The notes beneath the pieces are model-generated. The model had not been told where the DNA came from and did no database searches. It worked only from the letters and a program-made list of their open reading frames with translations. A DNA stretch of 64,000 bases from NCBI GenBank assembly GCA_965222315.1, contig OZ244951.1, positions 4,402,001 to 4,466,000 of the forward strand. Direction: 5' to 3'. How positions within the stretch are numbered: position 1 is the first letter of the stretch; every line of letters begins with the position of its first letter. Positions 33,092 through 41,469 of the stretch are shown here, one piece after another. Made by a program: the position numbers and the translations under genes. Source of the stretch: JACKII01 sp965222315 (GTDB lineage: Bacteria > Pseudomonadota > Alphaproteobacteria > Bin95).

Positions 33092-34629
33092 CGGTGACCG
33101 GTCTGCCCTTGTTATCGCTCACGATCTTCCTGCCACTGGTCGGCGCGTTGCTGATCCTGCTGTTGGCGCGGGGCGATCAGGAGTCCGTGGCCCGCAGTTC
33201 GCGCATGGTGGCGCTGTGGACCAGCGGTATTACGTTCGTGGTGTCTCTCTTCCTCTGGCTTGGCTTCCAGCCAGGTACGGCGGACTTCCAATTCGTCGAA
33301 GAAGTACCCTGGTTCCCGGAATTCAACATTTCCTACCGGGTCGGCATTGACGGCATCAGCTTGTTCTTTGTGCTGCTCTCGACCTTCCTGACGCCAATCT
33401 GCGTGCTGGCATCCTGGGAAGCCGTGCAGACGCGAGTTAAGGAATACATGATCGCGTTTCTCGTGCTTGAGACCTTCATGGTCGGCATGTTCTGCGCGCT
33501 CGATTTCTTCGCCTTCTACGTCTTCTTCGAGGGCGTGCTGATCCCGATGTTCCTGATCATCGGCATATGGGGCGGCGCACGGCGCATCTACGCGGCGTTC
33601 AAGTTCTTCCTATACACGTTCCTCGGCTCCGTCCTGATGCTGATCGCCATTCTGGCGATATATTGGGATGTCGGCTCGGCGAGCATTCCGGATGCCTTGG
33701 CCCATGCGTTCGATCCAGAGATGCAGACCTGGCTCTGGCTGGCCTTTTTCGCCTCCTTCGCGGTGAAGATGCCGATGTGGCCGGTCCACACTTGGCTGCC
33801 GGATGCCCACGTGGAGGCACCGACAGCGGGCTCTGTCATCCTGGCCGGTGTGCTGTTGAAGATGGGCGGCTACGGCTTCCTGCGCTTCTCCATCCCCATG
33901 TTCCCGGAAGCGAGCGCCGATTTCGCGCCGCTGGTTTATGGCCTGTCCTGTGTCGCGGTGATCTACACCTCCCTCGTCGCGCTGGCGCAAGAGGACATGA
34001 AGAAACTGATCGCCTATTCCTCCGTCGCGCACATGGGCTTTGTCACCATCGGTTTGTTCACCATGAATATCCAGGGCATCGAAGGCGCGATGTTCCAGAT
34101 GTTGAGCCATGGCATCGTCTCCGGCGCGCTGTTCCTGTGCGTAGGCGTCGTCTACGACCGGCTGCACACCCGGGAGATTTCCCGGTACGGCGGCCTGGTC
34201 CACAACATGCCGAAATACGCGTTCGTCTTCATGGTCTTCGTCATGGGCAGCGTCGGCCTGCCGGCGACCAGCGGTTTCGTTGGCGAGTTCCTGGTGCTGG
34301 CCGGCGCCTTCAAGGACAATACCTGGGTCGCAGCCTTCGCCGCGACTGGCCTGATCCTGGGCGCGGCCTACATGCTCTATCTCTACCGCCGGGTGATTTT
34401 CGGCAAGCTGGAGAAAGAAGACCTGAAGGCCATGCTCGATCTTAACTGGCGGGAGGTCAGCATCATGGCCCCGCTGGTTATCCTGGTGTTCTGGATGGGT
34501 ATCTATCCCAGTTCGTTCCTCGACCTCATCCATCCGTCGGTTGCTGCAATCGTCGATCAAACGTCCGCAGCGCTGGAGGCCGCGGCCGCCCAAGCGCAGG
34601 CCGCCGCACCCGCGGCCGGCAGCCATTAA
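33088..34629 (+). CDS. nuoM: NADH-quinone oxidoreductase subunit M
   Basis: Antiporter-like pump subunit (513 residues, about 14 helices) beginning at GTG within the nuoL stop. Conserved Glu and Lys sites: FYVFFEGVLIPMFLIIGIWG, KMPMWPVHTWLPDAHVEAP, and SSVAHMGFVTIG. The tail is Ala/Gln-rich (QAQAAAPAAG). Confidence 0.97.
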   Translation: MTVTGLPLLSLTIFLPLVGALLILLLARGDQESVARSSRMVALWTSGITFVVSLFLWLGFQPGTADFQFVEEVPWFPEFNISYRVGIDGISLFFVLLSTFLTPICVLASWEAVQTRVKEYMIAFLVLETFMVGMFCALDFFAFYVFFEGVLIPMFLIIGIWGGARRIYAAFKFFLYTFLGSVLMLIAILAIYWDVGSASIPDALAHAFDPEMQTWLWLAFFASFAVKMPMWPVHTWLPDAHVEAPTAGSVILAGVLLKMGGYGFLRFSIPMFPEASADFAPLVYGLSCVAVIYTSLVALAQEDMKKLIAYSSVAHMGFVTIGLFTMNIQGIEGAMFQMLSHGIVSGALFLCVGVVYDRLHTREISRYGGLVHNMPKYAFVFMVFVMGSVGLPATSGFVGEFLVLAGAFKDNTWVAAFAATGLILGAAYMLYLYRRVIFGKLEKEDLKAMLDLNWREVSIMAPLVILVFWMGIYPSSFLDLIHPSVAAIVDQTSAALEAAAAQAQAAAPAAGSH

Positions 34630-34647
34630 GGAGGCAGTGCGAAACCC

Positions 34648-36075
34648 ATGGCTTGGACAATTGCCCTGCCCGAAGTCGTACTAGCCGTCGGCGTAATGGT
34701 CTTACTGATGGTTGGCGTTTTCCGCGGCAACCAAAGCACTAGCTTGGTTGGCGGTTTGGCCGCCGCGCTGTTGGTTGCCGTCCTGGTGCTAAGCATCACG
34801 GGCGAGAGCGGACCGGCTTTCGATGGCCTCTTCATTGAAAACGGCTTCACAGGCTTTGTGAAAGTGCTGGTGCTGGTCGCAAGCGCGGTCGCCATCATCA
34901 TGGCCGCCGGCTATTGCAGCCGGGAGGATATGGAGCGCTTCGAGTACCCAATTCTGATGGCCGTCGCCACGCTCGGCATGATGATGATGGTGTCGGCAAA
35001 CGACTTTATCGCCCTCTATGTCGGCATCGAACTGCAGTCGCTTTCGCTCTACGTGCTGGCCGCGTTTCGCCGGGACTCCCTGCGCTCCACCGAGGCCGGG
35101 CTGAAGTATTTTGTTCTAGGCGCGTTGTCGTCGGGCATGCTGCTCTATGGCTGCTCGTTGATCTACGGCTTCAGCGGCCACACTGGCTTCACCGGCGTTG
35201 CCGAGGTACTGACAGGCAGCGGCACCGTCCCGCTGGGCGTTGCCGCCGGCATCGTGTTTGTGGCTGCGGGCCTTGCCTTCAAGATCTCCGCCGCCCCCTT
35301 CCATATGTGGACGCCGGACGTGTACGAGGGCGCCCCGACGCCCATCACCGCATTCTTCGCCGTCGCGCCAAAGATCGCGGCCATGGCCCTGTTCGTGCGT
35401 GTCCTGCAAGGACCGTTTGGCAACCTCGTGGACGTCTGGCAGCAGGTGATCGTGTTCATTGCGCTCGCCTCCATGATCCTTGGCGCGTTCGCGGCCGTGG
35501 CGCAGACCAATATCAAACGCCTGATGGCCTATAGTTCCATCGGCCACGTTGGTTATGCCCTGGTCGGTGTCGCCGCGGGTAGCCAGGCCGGTGTCAGCGG
35601 CGTGCTGATCTACTTCACCCTCTACCTGTTCATGAACCTCGGCACGTTCGCCTGCATCCTCTCGATGCGCCGCGGCGGCCGGATGGTGGAGAGCCTGAGC
35701 GATCTGTCGGGCCTTTCCAGAACGCATCCGCTTATGGCGGCGGCGCTCGCAGCTTTCATGTTCTCCATGGCGGGCGTGCCGCCGCTCGCCGGGTTCTGGG
35801 GCAAGCTCTATGTGTTCCAGGCCGCGGTCGGGGCGGAGCTGTACGTCCTGGCCGTCATCGGCGTGCTCGCCAGCGTCGTTAGCTGCTTCTACTACCTGCG
35901 CATCGTCAAACTGATGTATTTCGACGAGGCAAGCGAACCGCTCGATCCGCAGATCGGCAAGGAAATGGCGGCGGTGCTTCTGGTAAGTGCGGTCGTCGTG
36001 CTGGCGTTTATCATCGTTCCGGGACCGATCACCGGTCCGGCGACAGCAGCGGCGGCGGCCCTCTTCGGCGGATGA
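34648..36075 (+). CDS. nuoN: NADH-quinone oxidoreductase subunit N
   Basis: Third antiporter-like pump subunit (475 residues). Signatures: YVGIELQSLSLYVLAAFRRD, KISAAPFHMWTPDVYEGAP and YSSIGHVGYALVG. It completes nuoA-N in canonical order with no inserted genes. It overlaps birA by four bases (GATGA). Confidence 0.97.
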   Translation: MAWTIALPEVVLAVGVMVLLMVGVFRGNQSTSLVGGLAAALLVAVLVLSITGESGPAFDGLFIENGFTGFVKVLVLVASAVAIIMAAGYCSREDMERFEYPILMAVATLGMMMMVSANDFIALYVGIELQSLSLYVLAAFRRDSLRSTEAGLKYFVLGALSSGMLLYGCSLIYGFSGHTGFTGVAEVLTGSGTVPLGVAAGIVFVAAGLAFKISAAPFHMWTPDVYEGAPTPITAFFAVAPKIAAMALFVRVLQGPFGNLVDVWQQVIVFIALASMILGAFAAVAQTNIKRLMAYSSIGHVGYALVGVAAGSQAGVSGVLIYFTLYLFMNLGTFACILSMRRGGRMVESLSDLSGLSRTHPLMAAALAAFMFSMAGVPPLAGFWGKLYVFQAAVGAELYVLAVIGVLASVVSCFYYLRIVKLMYFDEASEPLDPQIGKEMAAVLLVSAVVVLAFIIVPGPITGPATAAAAALFGG

Positions 36076-36845
36076 CCACTTCCGGGCCTGACGGCTATAC
36101 CGTGACCCGGCTGGAAACAGCCGGCAGCACCAATGATTTGGCAAAAGATGCCGCCGCAGCTGCGGCAGGCGACGGCACCGTCTTTTGGACCCCTCACCAA
36201 ACCGCCGGCCGTGGCACTCACGGCCGAGACTGGGCCACCCTGCCCGGCAATCTTGCCGTCTCCGTTCTGAAGCGCCCGGCGATGCCGATGAGGTTTGCCT
36301 CTCAGGCCGCCCTGGTAACTGCCGTTGCTCTGGGCGAAGCCTTGATCGCGCTCGGCCTTGCCGAGAGGCGCGTGCGGCTGAAATGGCCAAACGACGTCTT
36401 GGTCGATGGCCGAAAGATCAGCGGTATCCTGCTGGAAGGGGAAGCCGATGGCTCCTCCGTCGACTGGCTGGTCGTCGGCACCGGTGTCAACGTCCGGCAC
36501 CATCCAGCAAATACCAGACACCCTGCCACCAACCTGCTCGACGCTGGTCTGGACGTCACGGTAGAGCAAGTATTGACCGCATACCTGGCAGCGTTTGCGA
36601 AATGGTGGACACGCTGGCGGCGCTACGGCTTCCAGGTTATCCAAACGGCATGGGCTGCCCGTTGCCTGCACCGCCCTGGCGATGAGCTGAATCTTACCGA
36701 AGCAGGCAAAGTTGTTCCGGCGCGGTATAAAGGCCTATCATCTGACGGGACCCTTGTTGTTATGGGACCGGACGGGCTAGAGAAGCACGTCGCTTCCGGT
36801 GAACTATTTGCCGAACCCATTGACCATCCACCGCACACGGACTGA
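36072..36845 (+). CDS. birA: Biotin--[acetyl-CoA-carboxylase] ligase, monofunctional
   Basis: Attaches biotin to the BCCP of acetyl-CoA carboxylase (and of propionyl-CoA or pyruvate carboxylases). Catalytic loop GRGTHGRDW (biotinyl-AMP formation) and KWPNDVLVDGRKISGILLE (biotin and ATP contacts) are present. 257 residues: the N-terminal HTH of E. coli BirA is missing, so it is not expected to repress bio genes. Located directly after nuoN, as in many alphaproteobacteria. Confidence 0.96.
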   Translation: MTTSGPDGYTVTRLETAGSTNDLAKDAAAAAAGDGTVFWTPHQTAGRGTHGRDWATLPGNLAVSVLKRPAMPMRFASQAALVTAVALGEALIALGLAERRVRLKWPNDVLVDGRKISGILLEGEADGSSVDWLVVGTGVNVRHHPANTRHPATNLLDAGLDVTVEQVLTAYLAAFAKWWTRWRRYGFQVIQTAWAARCLHRPGDELNLTEAGKVVPARYKGLSSDGTLVVMGPDGLEKHVASGELFAEPIDHPPHTD

Positions 36846-36847
36846 CA

Positions 36848-37627
36848 GTGCCTATGCTTCTGGCAATCGACGCGGGCAACACCAATACGGTTTTCGCGAT
36901 TTACGAGGGTGAAGAACAGCGGGGCCTCTGGCGCGCCGCTACCGACACCCATCGCACGGCTGACGAGTACGCCGTCTGGTTGATCCAACTCATGTCCCTT
37001 CAGAACGTAACGCCCCGGGACATCGATTCGGCGATCATCTCGACCGTGGTGCCTGCAGCCATGTTCAATCTGACCAATCTTTGCCAGAACTATTTCAAGA
37101 CTACTGCCCTTGTCGTAGGCGAGGTTGGTGTCGATCTAGGTATCGCGATCAATGTGCCAAACCCGGCGGAAGTCGGCGCGGACCGGCTGGTCAATGCCGT
37201 CGGTGCGCACCGGGCCCATGGCGGACCGCTGATCATTATCGACTTCGGCACGGCCACAACCTTCGACGTCGTCAGTGCGGACGGCGCATACGATGGCGGC
37301 GTCATTGCGCCTGGCGTTAACCTGTCGATGGAAGCCCTACACATGGCGGCCGCCAAGCTGCCCTTGGTAGCCGTGCGTCGACCGCAGAACGTGATCGGCA
37401 CCAACACGGTCGGCGCAATGCAGTCAGGGATATTCTGGGGATATGTCGGCTTGATCGAAGGGCTCGTCGCCCGCATCAAGGCGGAACACGGAAGCCCAAA
37501 CATGAAAGTGGTCGCCACTGGCGGCCTTTCTTCGCTTTTCTTTAACGCATCGGATGCGATTGATTTGACCGATAAAGACCTGACCCTGCGGGGGCTGCTG
37601 GACATTCACCGGCTGAACAATTCGTGA
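36848..37627 (+). CDS. coaX: Type III pantothenate kinase
   Basis: First step of coenzyme A synthesis, phosphorylation of pantothenate, by an ASKHA-fold kinase. MLLAIDAGNTNTVFAIY is the ATP-binding phosphate-1 motif, GADRLVNAVGAH the substrate site, and IIDFGTATTFDV the second phosphate motif. I use the GTG at 36848, but the ATG at 36854 matches the family start equally well and neither has a clear Shine-Dalgarno. Overlaps the RNase J start by four bases. Confidence 0.95.
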   Translation: MPMLLAIDAGNTNTVFAIYEGEEQRGLWRAATDTHRTADEYAVWLIQLMSLQNVTPRDIDSAIISTVVPAAMFNLTNLCQNYFKTTALVVGEVGVDLGIAINVPNPAEVGADRLVNAVGAHRAHGGPLIIIDFGTATTFDVVSADGAYDGGVIAPGVNLSMEALHMAAAKLPLVAVRRPQNVIGTNTVGAMQSGIFWGYVGLIEGLVARIKAEHGSPNMKVVATGGLSSLFFNASDAIDLTDKDLTLRGLLDIHRLNNS

Positions 37628-39336
37628 AACGCCGCAAGAACGCCCAGCCCAAAGAGGACTTTCTCGCCAACCTGCCGGTGCCTAGTAGGAACGAGGTGGT
37701 GTTCTGTGCCCTCGGCGGCATCGGCGAGATCGGCATGAACGCCGCGCTCTATGGCCATGACGGCAAGTGGATCATGGTCGATTGCGGAATTACCTTCGCC
37801 GACGATGAACACCCCGGCGTCGATGTGATCGTGCCGGACCTGACCGTCGCCAAGGCCCTGGGGGAGAACCTGCTGGGCGTCGTCATCACCCATGCACACG
37901 AGGACCATGTCGGCGGCGTACCCTATGTTGGCCCCGATCTGGGCGCACCGGTTTACGCAACCCCATTCACCTCTGCCTTTCTCAAGCGCAAGCTCCAGGA
38001 CGATGGTTTTGGGGACGTGGAGGTCCACACGGTAGAAGCCGGCGGCTCGTTCCGCCTGGGGCCCTTCAACCTGCGCTACCTTCCCGTGCCGCATTCGGTG
38101 CCGGAGGCGCAATCGCTCGCCATCACCACCGGCTCGGGCACGGTGCTGCACACCGGAGACTGGAAGACCGATCCGGAGCCGGTCGTGGGCAAAGGCTTCC
38201 GCGAAGAACGCTTCCGCAAGCTGGGCGAGGCGGGCGTGCTGGCCATGTTCTGCGACTCCACCAACGCTATGGTGGAAGGCACCACCGATAGCGAGGCTTC
38301 CCTGGCCGCGGGCATAGGCAAAGTTATCGCGGATGCGCCGGGGCGCGTCTGCTTTACCTGCTTTTCCAGCAACGTTGCGCGCATGATCACCATTATCCGC
38401 GCCGCGGCAGAGCAAGGGAAACATGCAGCGCTGGTTGGCCGTTCGCTGCGGCGGATGCAGGAGATTGCCAGCAGTGCAGGCTACTGGCCCGACGACCTGC
38501 CTGCTTTGGTGGAAGAAGACCATATCGGCTACCTGCCGCCGGAGCAGACGGTCATTATCTGCACCGGCAGCCAGGGCGAAGCACAAGCAGCGTTAGCGCG
38601 GATGGCCACCGGCTCTCACCCGCATGTAACCCTGATGTCAGGTGACACCGTGGCCTACTCCTCCCGTGATATTCCGGGCAATGACCGCGCCATCGGACGT
38701 ATCCGCAACCGTTTGATCGCGAGCGGCATCCATATCGTCCGGGATGAGGACGAGCACATCCACGTGTCCGGCCATCCCGCGCGGGAGGAATTGCGCCGCC
38801 TGTATGGCCTGGTCCGGCCCAGCCTGGTGGTTCCCTGCCATGGGGAGACGGCCCATCTCGCCGCCAACGAGGCATTGGCCAAAGACGCGGGCGTGCCGGC
38901 GGTCGCACAGGCGCCGAACGGCACCGTCCTGCACATCCGTTCCAACGAGGCGTTTGCATCGGGCAAGGTGCGCACCGGCCGCCGCGCCGTCGATGGCAAG
39001 CGCATTGTCTCTATCGGCGGCAACGCGCTGCGCGACCGGCAGCAGGTGCTCTATAATGGCGCCGTCATGATCAGCGCAGCGGTGGACCGCATGGGCGATC
39101 TGGCGGCCGATCTGGAGATCACCGTCAACGGCCTGACCGATGCGGAAGACGAAGACCTGCTCGACGATATCGCAGAAGTGGTCGAAGACACATTGGCTTC
39201 GGCTCCCGGCCGGGACCATGACGGGCATGTGGAGAAGGTCCGGACGGCCGTCCGCCGCCTGCTCCGCGCCCGCTTCAATAAGCGCCCGGTCGTTACCGTT
39301 CATCTGCTGCGGGTCGATACCACATTGGTGGATTGA
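37624..39336 (+). CDS. rnj: Ribonuclease J
   Basis: Beta-CASP metallo-beta-lactamase ribonuclease (570 residues) with 5'-3' exonuclease and endonuclease activity in rRNA and mRNA processing. The zinc site HAHEDHVGGVPYV, the later HTGDWKTDPEPV and the beta-CASP VPCHGETAHLAAN are intact; SGHPAREELRRL is the C-terminal zinc-ligand region. GTG start within the coaX stop. The C-terminal FNKRPVVTVHLLRV belongs to the small oligomerisation domain. RNase J is common in alphaproteobacteria, unlike in enterics. Confidence 0.95.
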   Translation: MKRRKNAQPKEDFLANLPVPSRNEVVFCALGGIGEIGMNAALYGHDGKWIMVDCGITFADDEHPGVDVIVPDLTVAKALGENLLGVVITHAHEDHVGGVPYVGPDLGAPVYATPFTSAFLKRKLQDDGFGDVEVHTVEAGGSFRLGPFNLRYLPVPHSVPEAQSLAITTGSGTVLHTGDWKTDPEPVVGKGFREERFRKLGEAGVLAMFCDSTNAMVEGTTDSEASLAAGIGKVIADAPGRVCFTCFSSNVARMITIIRAAAEQGKHAALVGRSLRRMQEIASSAGYWPDDLPALVEEDHIGYLPPEQTVIICTGSQGEAQAALARMATGSHPHVTLMSGDTVAYSSRDIPGNDRAIGRIRNRLIASGIHIVRDEDEHIHVSGHPAREELRRLYGLVRPSLVVPCHGETAHLAANEALAKDAGVPAVAQAPNGTVLHIRSNEAFASGKVRTGRRAVDGKRIVSIGGNALRDRQQVLYNGAVMISAAVDRMGDLAADLEITVNGLTDAEDEDLLDDIAEVVEDTLASAPGRDHDGHVEKVRTAVRRLLRARFNKRPVVTVHLLRVDTTLVD

Positions 39337-39360
39337 CCCTTTAAGGAAAGGATAGAGCCC

Positions 39361-39765
39361 ATGCTGGGACGCCTGAACCATGTCGCCATCGTCGTACCCG
39401 ACCTGACCGCCGCCACTGAAACCTACCGCCAGTCCCTGGGCGCGACCGTCACCGCGCCGGAGACCCTGCCGGAACATGGCGTGACCGTGGTGTTCGTCGA
39501 ACTGCCCAACACGAAGATCGAACTGCTGGAGCCCTATGGCGAGGGCTCGCCCGTGGCGGCGTTCCTCGAGAAATCGCCGTCGGGCGGCATGCACCATGTC
39601 TGCTATGAGGTGGACGACATCATCGCCGCCCGCGACCATCTGAAGGGCGAAGGCGCGCGCGTATTGGGCGACGGCGAGCCCAAGATCGGCGCCCACGGAA
39701 AGCCAGTGCTTTTCCTGCACCCGAAGGACTTCTGCGGCACACTGGTGGAGTTGGAGCAAGCCTAG
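39361..39765 (+). CDS. mce: Methylmalonyl-CoA epimerase
   Basis: VOC-fold epimerase (134 residues) that interconverts (2S)- and (2R)-methylmalonyl-CoA for propionate and branched-chain catabolism. Metal ligands are seen in LNHVAIVVPDL, MHHVCYEVDD and the C-terminal LVELEQ. RBS AAGGA upstream. The mutase genes are not in the window. Its place after birA/rnj in the complex I neighbourhood is typical for this bacterial group. Confidence 0.93.
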   Translation: MLGRLNHVAIVVPDLTAATETYRQSLGATVTAPETLPEHGVTVVFVELPNTKIELLEPYGEGSPVAAFLEKSPSGGMHHVCYEVDDIIAARDHLKGEGARVLGDGEPKIGAHGKPVLFLHPKDFCGTLVELEQA

Positions 39766-40026
39766 ATGGGTATCGGCACGGGCATCGTCGCTTTCATCAT
39801 CATCTGGTGGCTAGTGCTGTTCACGGTGCTGCCATGGGGTGTCCGGCGCAATGAAGCCCCGGCAGCAGGCGAAGACCGCGGTGCCCCCGTTCGCCATCGC
39901 ATCCTGCTGAGGGCGCTGGTAACGACCGGCATCACGCTGTTAATTTGGGGTGCGCTGTTCGCTGCTATTGAGATGGATGTGTTCTCGTTCCGCGACATTT
40001 CTGGCAGTTACCAACACACCAAATAG
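39766..40026 (+). CDS. DUF1467 family membrane protein
   Basis: 86 residues with two predicted helices (GIVAFIIIWWLVLFTVLPWG and near ITLLIWGALFAAI). The WWLVLFTVLPWGVR segment identifies DUF1467, an alphaproteobacterial family of unknown function commonly found next to mce. It starts on the base after the mce stop, so it is translationally coupled. Confidence 0.9.
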   Translation: MGIGTGIVAFIIIWWLVLFTVLPWGVRRNEAPAAGEDRGAPVRHRILLRALVTTGITLLIWGALFAAIEMDVFSFRDISGSYQHTK

Positions 40027-40045
40027 CGCGAAGGGAGAGGGACTG

Positions 40046-40483
40046 GTGCCGCTATTTCTCGCCGAACTGGTGATTGGCGCCGGCATGATCGCTGCCACTG
40101 TTTCCATCCACGCCCTGTTCATGGCCGTGTTGATCGAACGGTTCCGCGCCAAACCACCCCGTTTGCACTCCAGCTTCCGCAGAACGGTCGCTATAGCCGC
40201 GGTTGTTGTTTGGTATTTTCTCGCCATTGCCGCCGAGAGTTGGGCTTGGGCAGCGCTGTTCTATTGCCTTGATGCATTCGAGGACATGGAAACCGCACTC
40301 TATTTTTCGACCGTGACCTACACAACGCTGGGATATGGGGATGTTGTGCTGGGCAAGGAACTACGGCTGCTTGGCGCGTTTGCTGCAGCCAACGGCACAA
40401 TCATTATCGGTTGGACGACGGCCCTGGTCTTTTTGGCGGCAGAGCGGGTCTACAATCTGCGTTCGCCCCACAGGGGTCGCTGA
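40046..40483 (+). CDS. Two-TM potassium-channel-like protein
   Basis: 145 residues from a GTG with GGGAGAGG upstream (the longer frame overlaps the previous gene). Hydrophobic segments at about 5-28, 45-65 and 105-130 surround a pore loop with the potassium selectivity filter TLGYGDV (STVTYTTLGYGDVVLG near residues 92-107). It has no cytosolic RCK domain or voltage sensor, so it resembles a minimal Ion_trans_2 channel. Located 20 bases after the DUF1467 gene and probably in the same transcript. Confidence 0.82.
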   Translation: MPLFLAELVIGAGMIAATVSIHALFMAVLIERFRAKPPRLHSSFRRTVAIAAVVVWYFLAIAAESWAWAALFYCLDAFEDMETALYFSTVTYTTLGYGDVVLGKELRLLGAFAAANGTIIIGWTTALVFLAAERVYNLRSPHRGR

Positions 40484-40728
40484 CCTAATCAACCAACGGT
40501 GGACTCTCGGGGCTGCCTCCCTCCCGCTGACCCTACGTGGCCAAATTCGTCGGCTCTACCCATATAAAAACCCTGTGTCCTAAACACAATATTTGCCCCA
40601 AACAGGCAACACTCACGTATAACTGCTGACTTTTCAAAATTATATTTAATAATATTAGGAGCAATTATTCGAATATGGTATGATTTTTGGGTTGCCATTT
40701 TTATCCTAAGAATGAAAGAAAACTTACG
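40484..40728. other. AT-rich gap after the channel gene
   Basis: Base composition drops to clearly AT-rich from about 40560 onward (runs such as TATATTTAATAATATTAGG). TATGAT at 40679-40684 is a possible -10 with a weak -35 near 40656; it would drive the short frame at 40729. Frames on the minus strand here are not coding-like. Confidence 0.4.
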
Positions 40729-40851
40729 ATGTCATTTAATGATTTATCTAAAGCAAAAACCTCCGAGAAAAAAGTAGCAGATGCCGATCGGAACAAGGAC
40801 AAGCCCCTTGATCAGCAGACCAAACCTGCTCCTGATGCAGCAAAAAAATAG
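40729..40851 (+). CDS. Possible 40-residue charged protein
   Basis: ATG at 40729 opens a 40-codon frame ending at the TAG 40849-40851 (MSFNDLSKAKTSEKKVADAD, then RNKDKPLDQQTKPAPDAAKK). It is Lys/Asp/Pro-rich with no hydrophobic segment, likely disordered. It lies behind an AT-rich promoter-like region and ahead of the membrane protein at 40994. No Shine-Dalgarno is obvious. The AT-rich first half and the Lys-rich protein are unlike the neighbours, so this could be a small real gene or chance. Confidence 0.4.
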   Translation: MSFNDLSKAKTSEKKVADADRNKDKPLDQQTKPAPDAAKK

Positions 40852-40993
40852 CGCCTAAGCGAAACGCCCAATACGCCGACCCAGCCGCAAACCTGTCGTT
40901 TCGTGGCGGCAAGACGAACAATGCTTTGCACAGCAATAGCGCCATTCGTGGTGCGGCTCCGCTGCAGAGCGAACCATTGATAGGAAAACGAAT

Positions 40994-41344
40994 ATGGAAC
41001 AACCCAAATGGCTGAAACCCGCCCTTGTCGGCGCCGCAGTTGGTGCCATCGCCTTGGCGATCGTCGGTTTTACGGCAGGCGGATGGATGACCAATTCGAA
41101 GGCCGAGCGCCTCGCGGCGTCACGCGCCAGCACCGAAACCGTCTCAGCACTAGTACCCTACTGCGTGGCGGCCTCAATGGCTGATCCGGCGGCGTCCGCT
41201 ATCATAGACGAATTGAAAGCGGCTCGCTCCTTCGAGCGCGACGACATTGTGATGGACGCAGGCTGGGCCACAACGCCTGGTGCCGACCGTCCGGACCGGC
41301 AGCTAGCCGTCGAGTGTGCCGTTAAACTGACAGCCAGTTCATAG
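40994..41344 (+). CDS. Single-pass membrane-anchored protein of unknown function
   Basis: 116 residues: an N-terminal helix (LVGAAVGAIALAIVGFTAGG, about 10-30) with a cytoplasmic MEQPKWLK, then an exported soluble part. GWMTNSKAERLA follows the helix, and CVAASM and VECAVK contribute two Cys that may pair. The family looks like an uncharacterised rhizobial-type protein seen in many alphaproteobacteria; I do not know a function. The GAAAACGAAT leader has no strong Shine-Dalgarno. Confidence 0.7.
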   Translation: MEQPKWLKPALVGAAVGAIALAIVGFTAGGWMTNSKAERLAASRASTETVSALVPYCVAASMADPAASAIIDELKAARSFERDDIVMDAGWATTPGADRPDRQLAVECAVKLTASS

Positions 41345-41469
41345 AGCAGCGTCCGCCCGGACCCCATCATTCTGCCAACGGCAGAGACAGGGCCGGGCGA
41401 CGAGCCCACTGCCCGCACGAACAGACGGTCCGCCACACAAGAACGGCAACTTTCTGAAGGAACAAACGC

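Noticed and set aside
40489..40698. Minus-strand frame of 69 residues in the AT-rich gap
   Set aside because: No coding-like codon bias or ribosome site, and it covers the promoter-like stretch.
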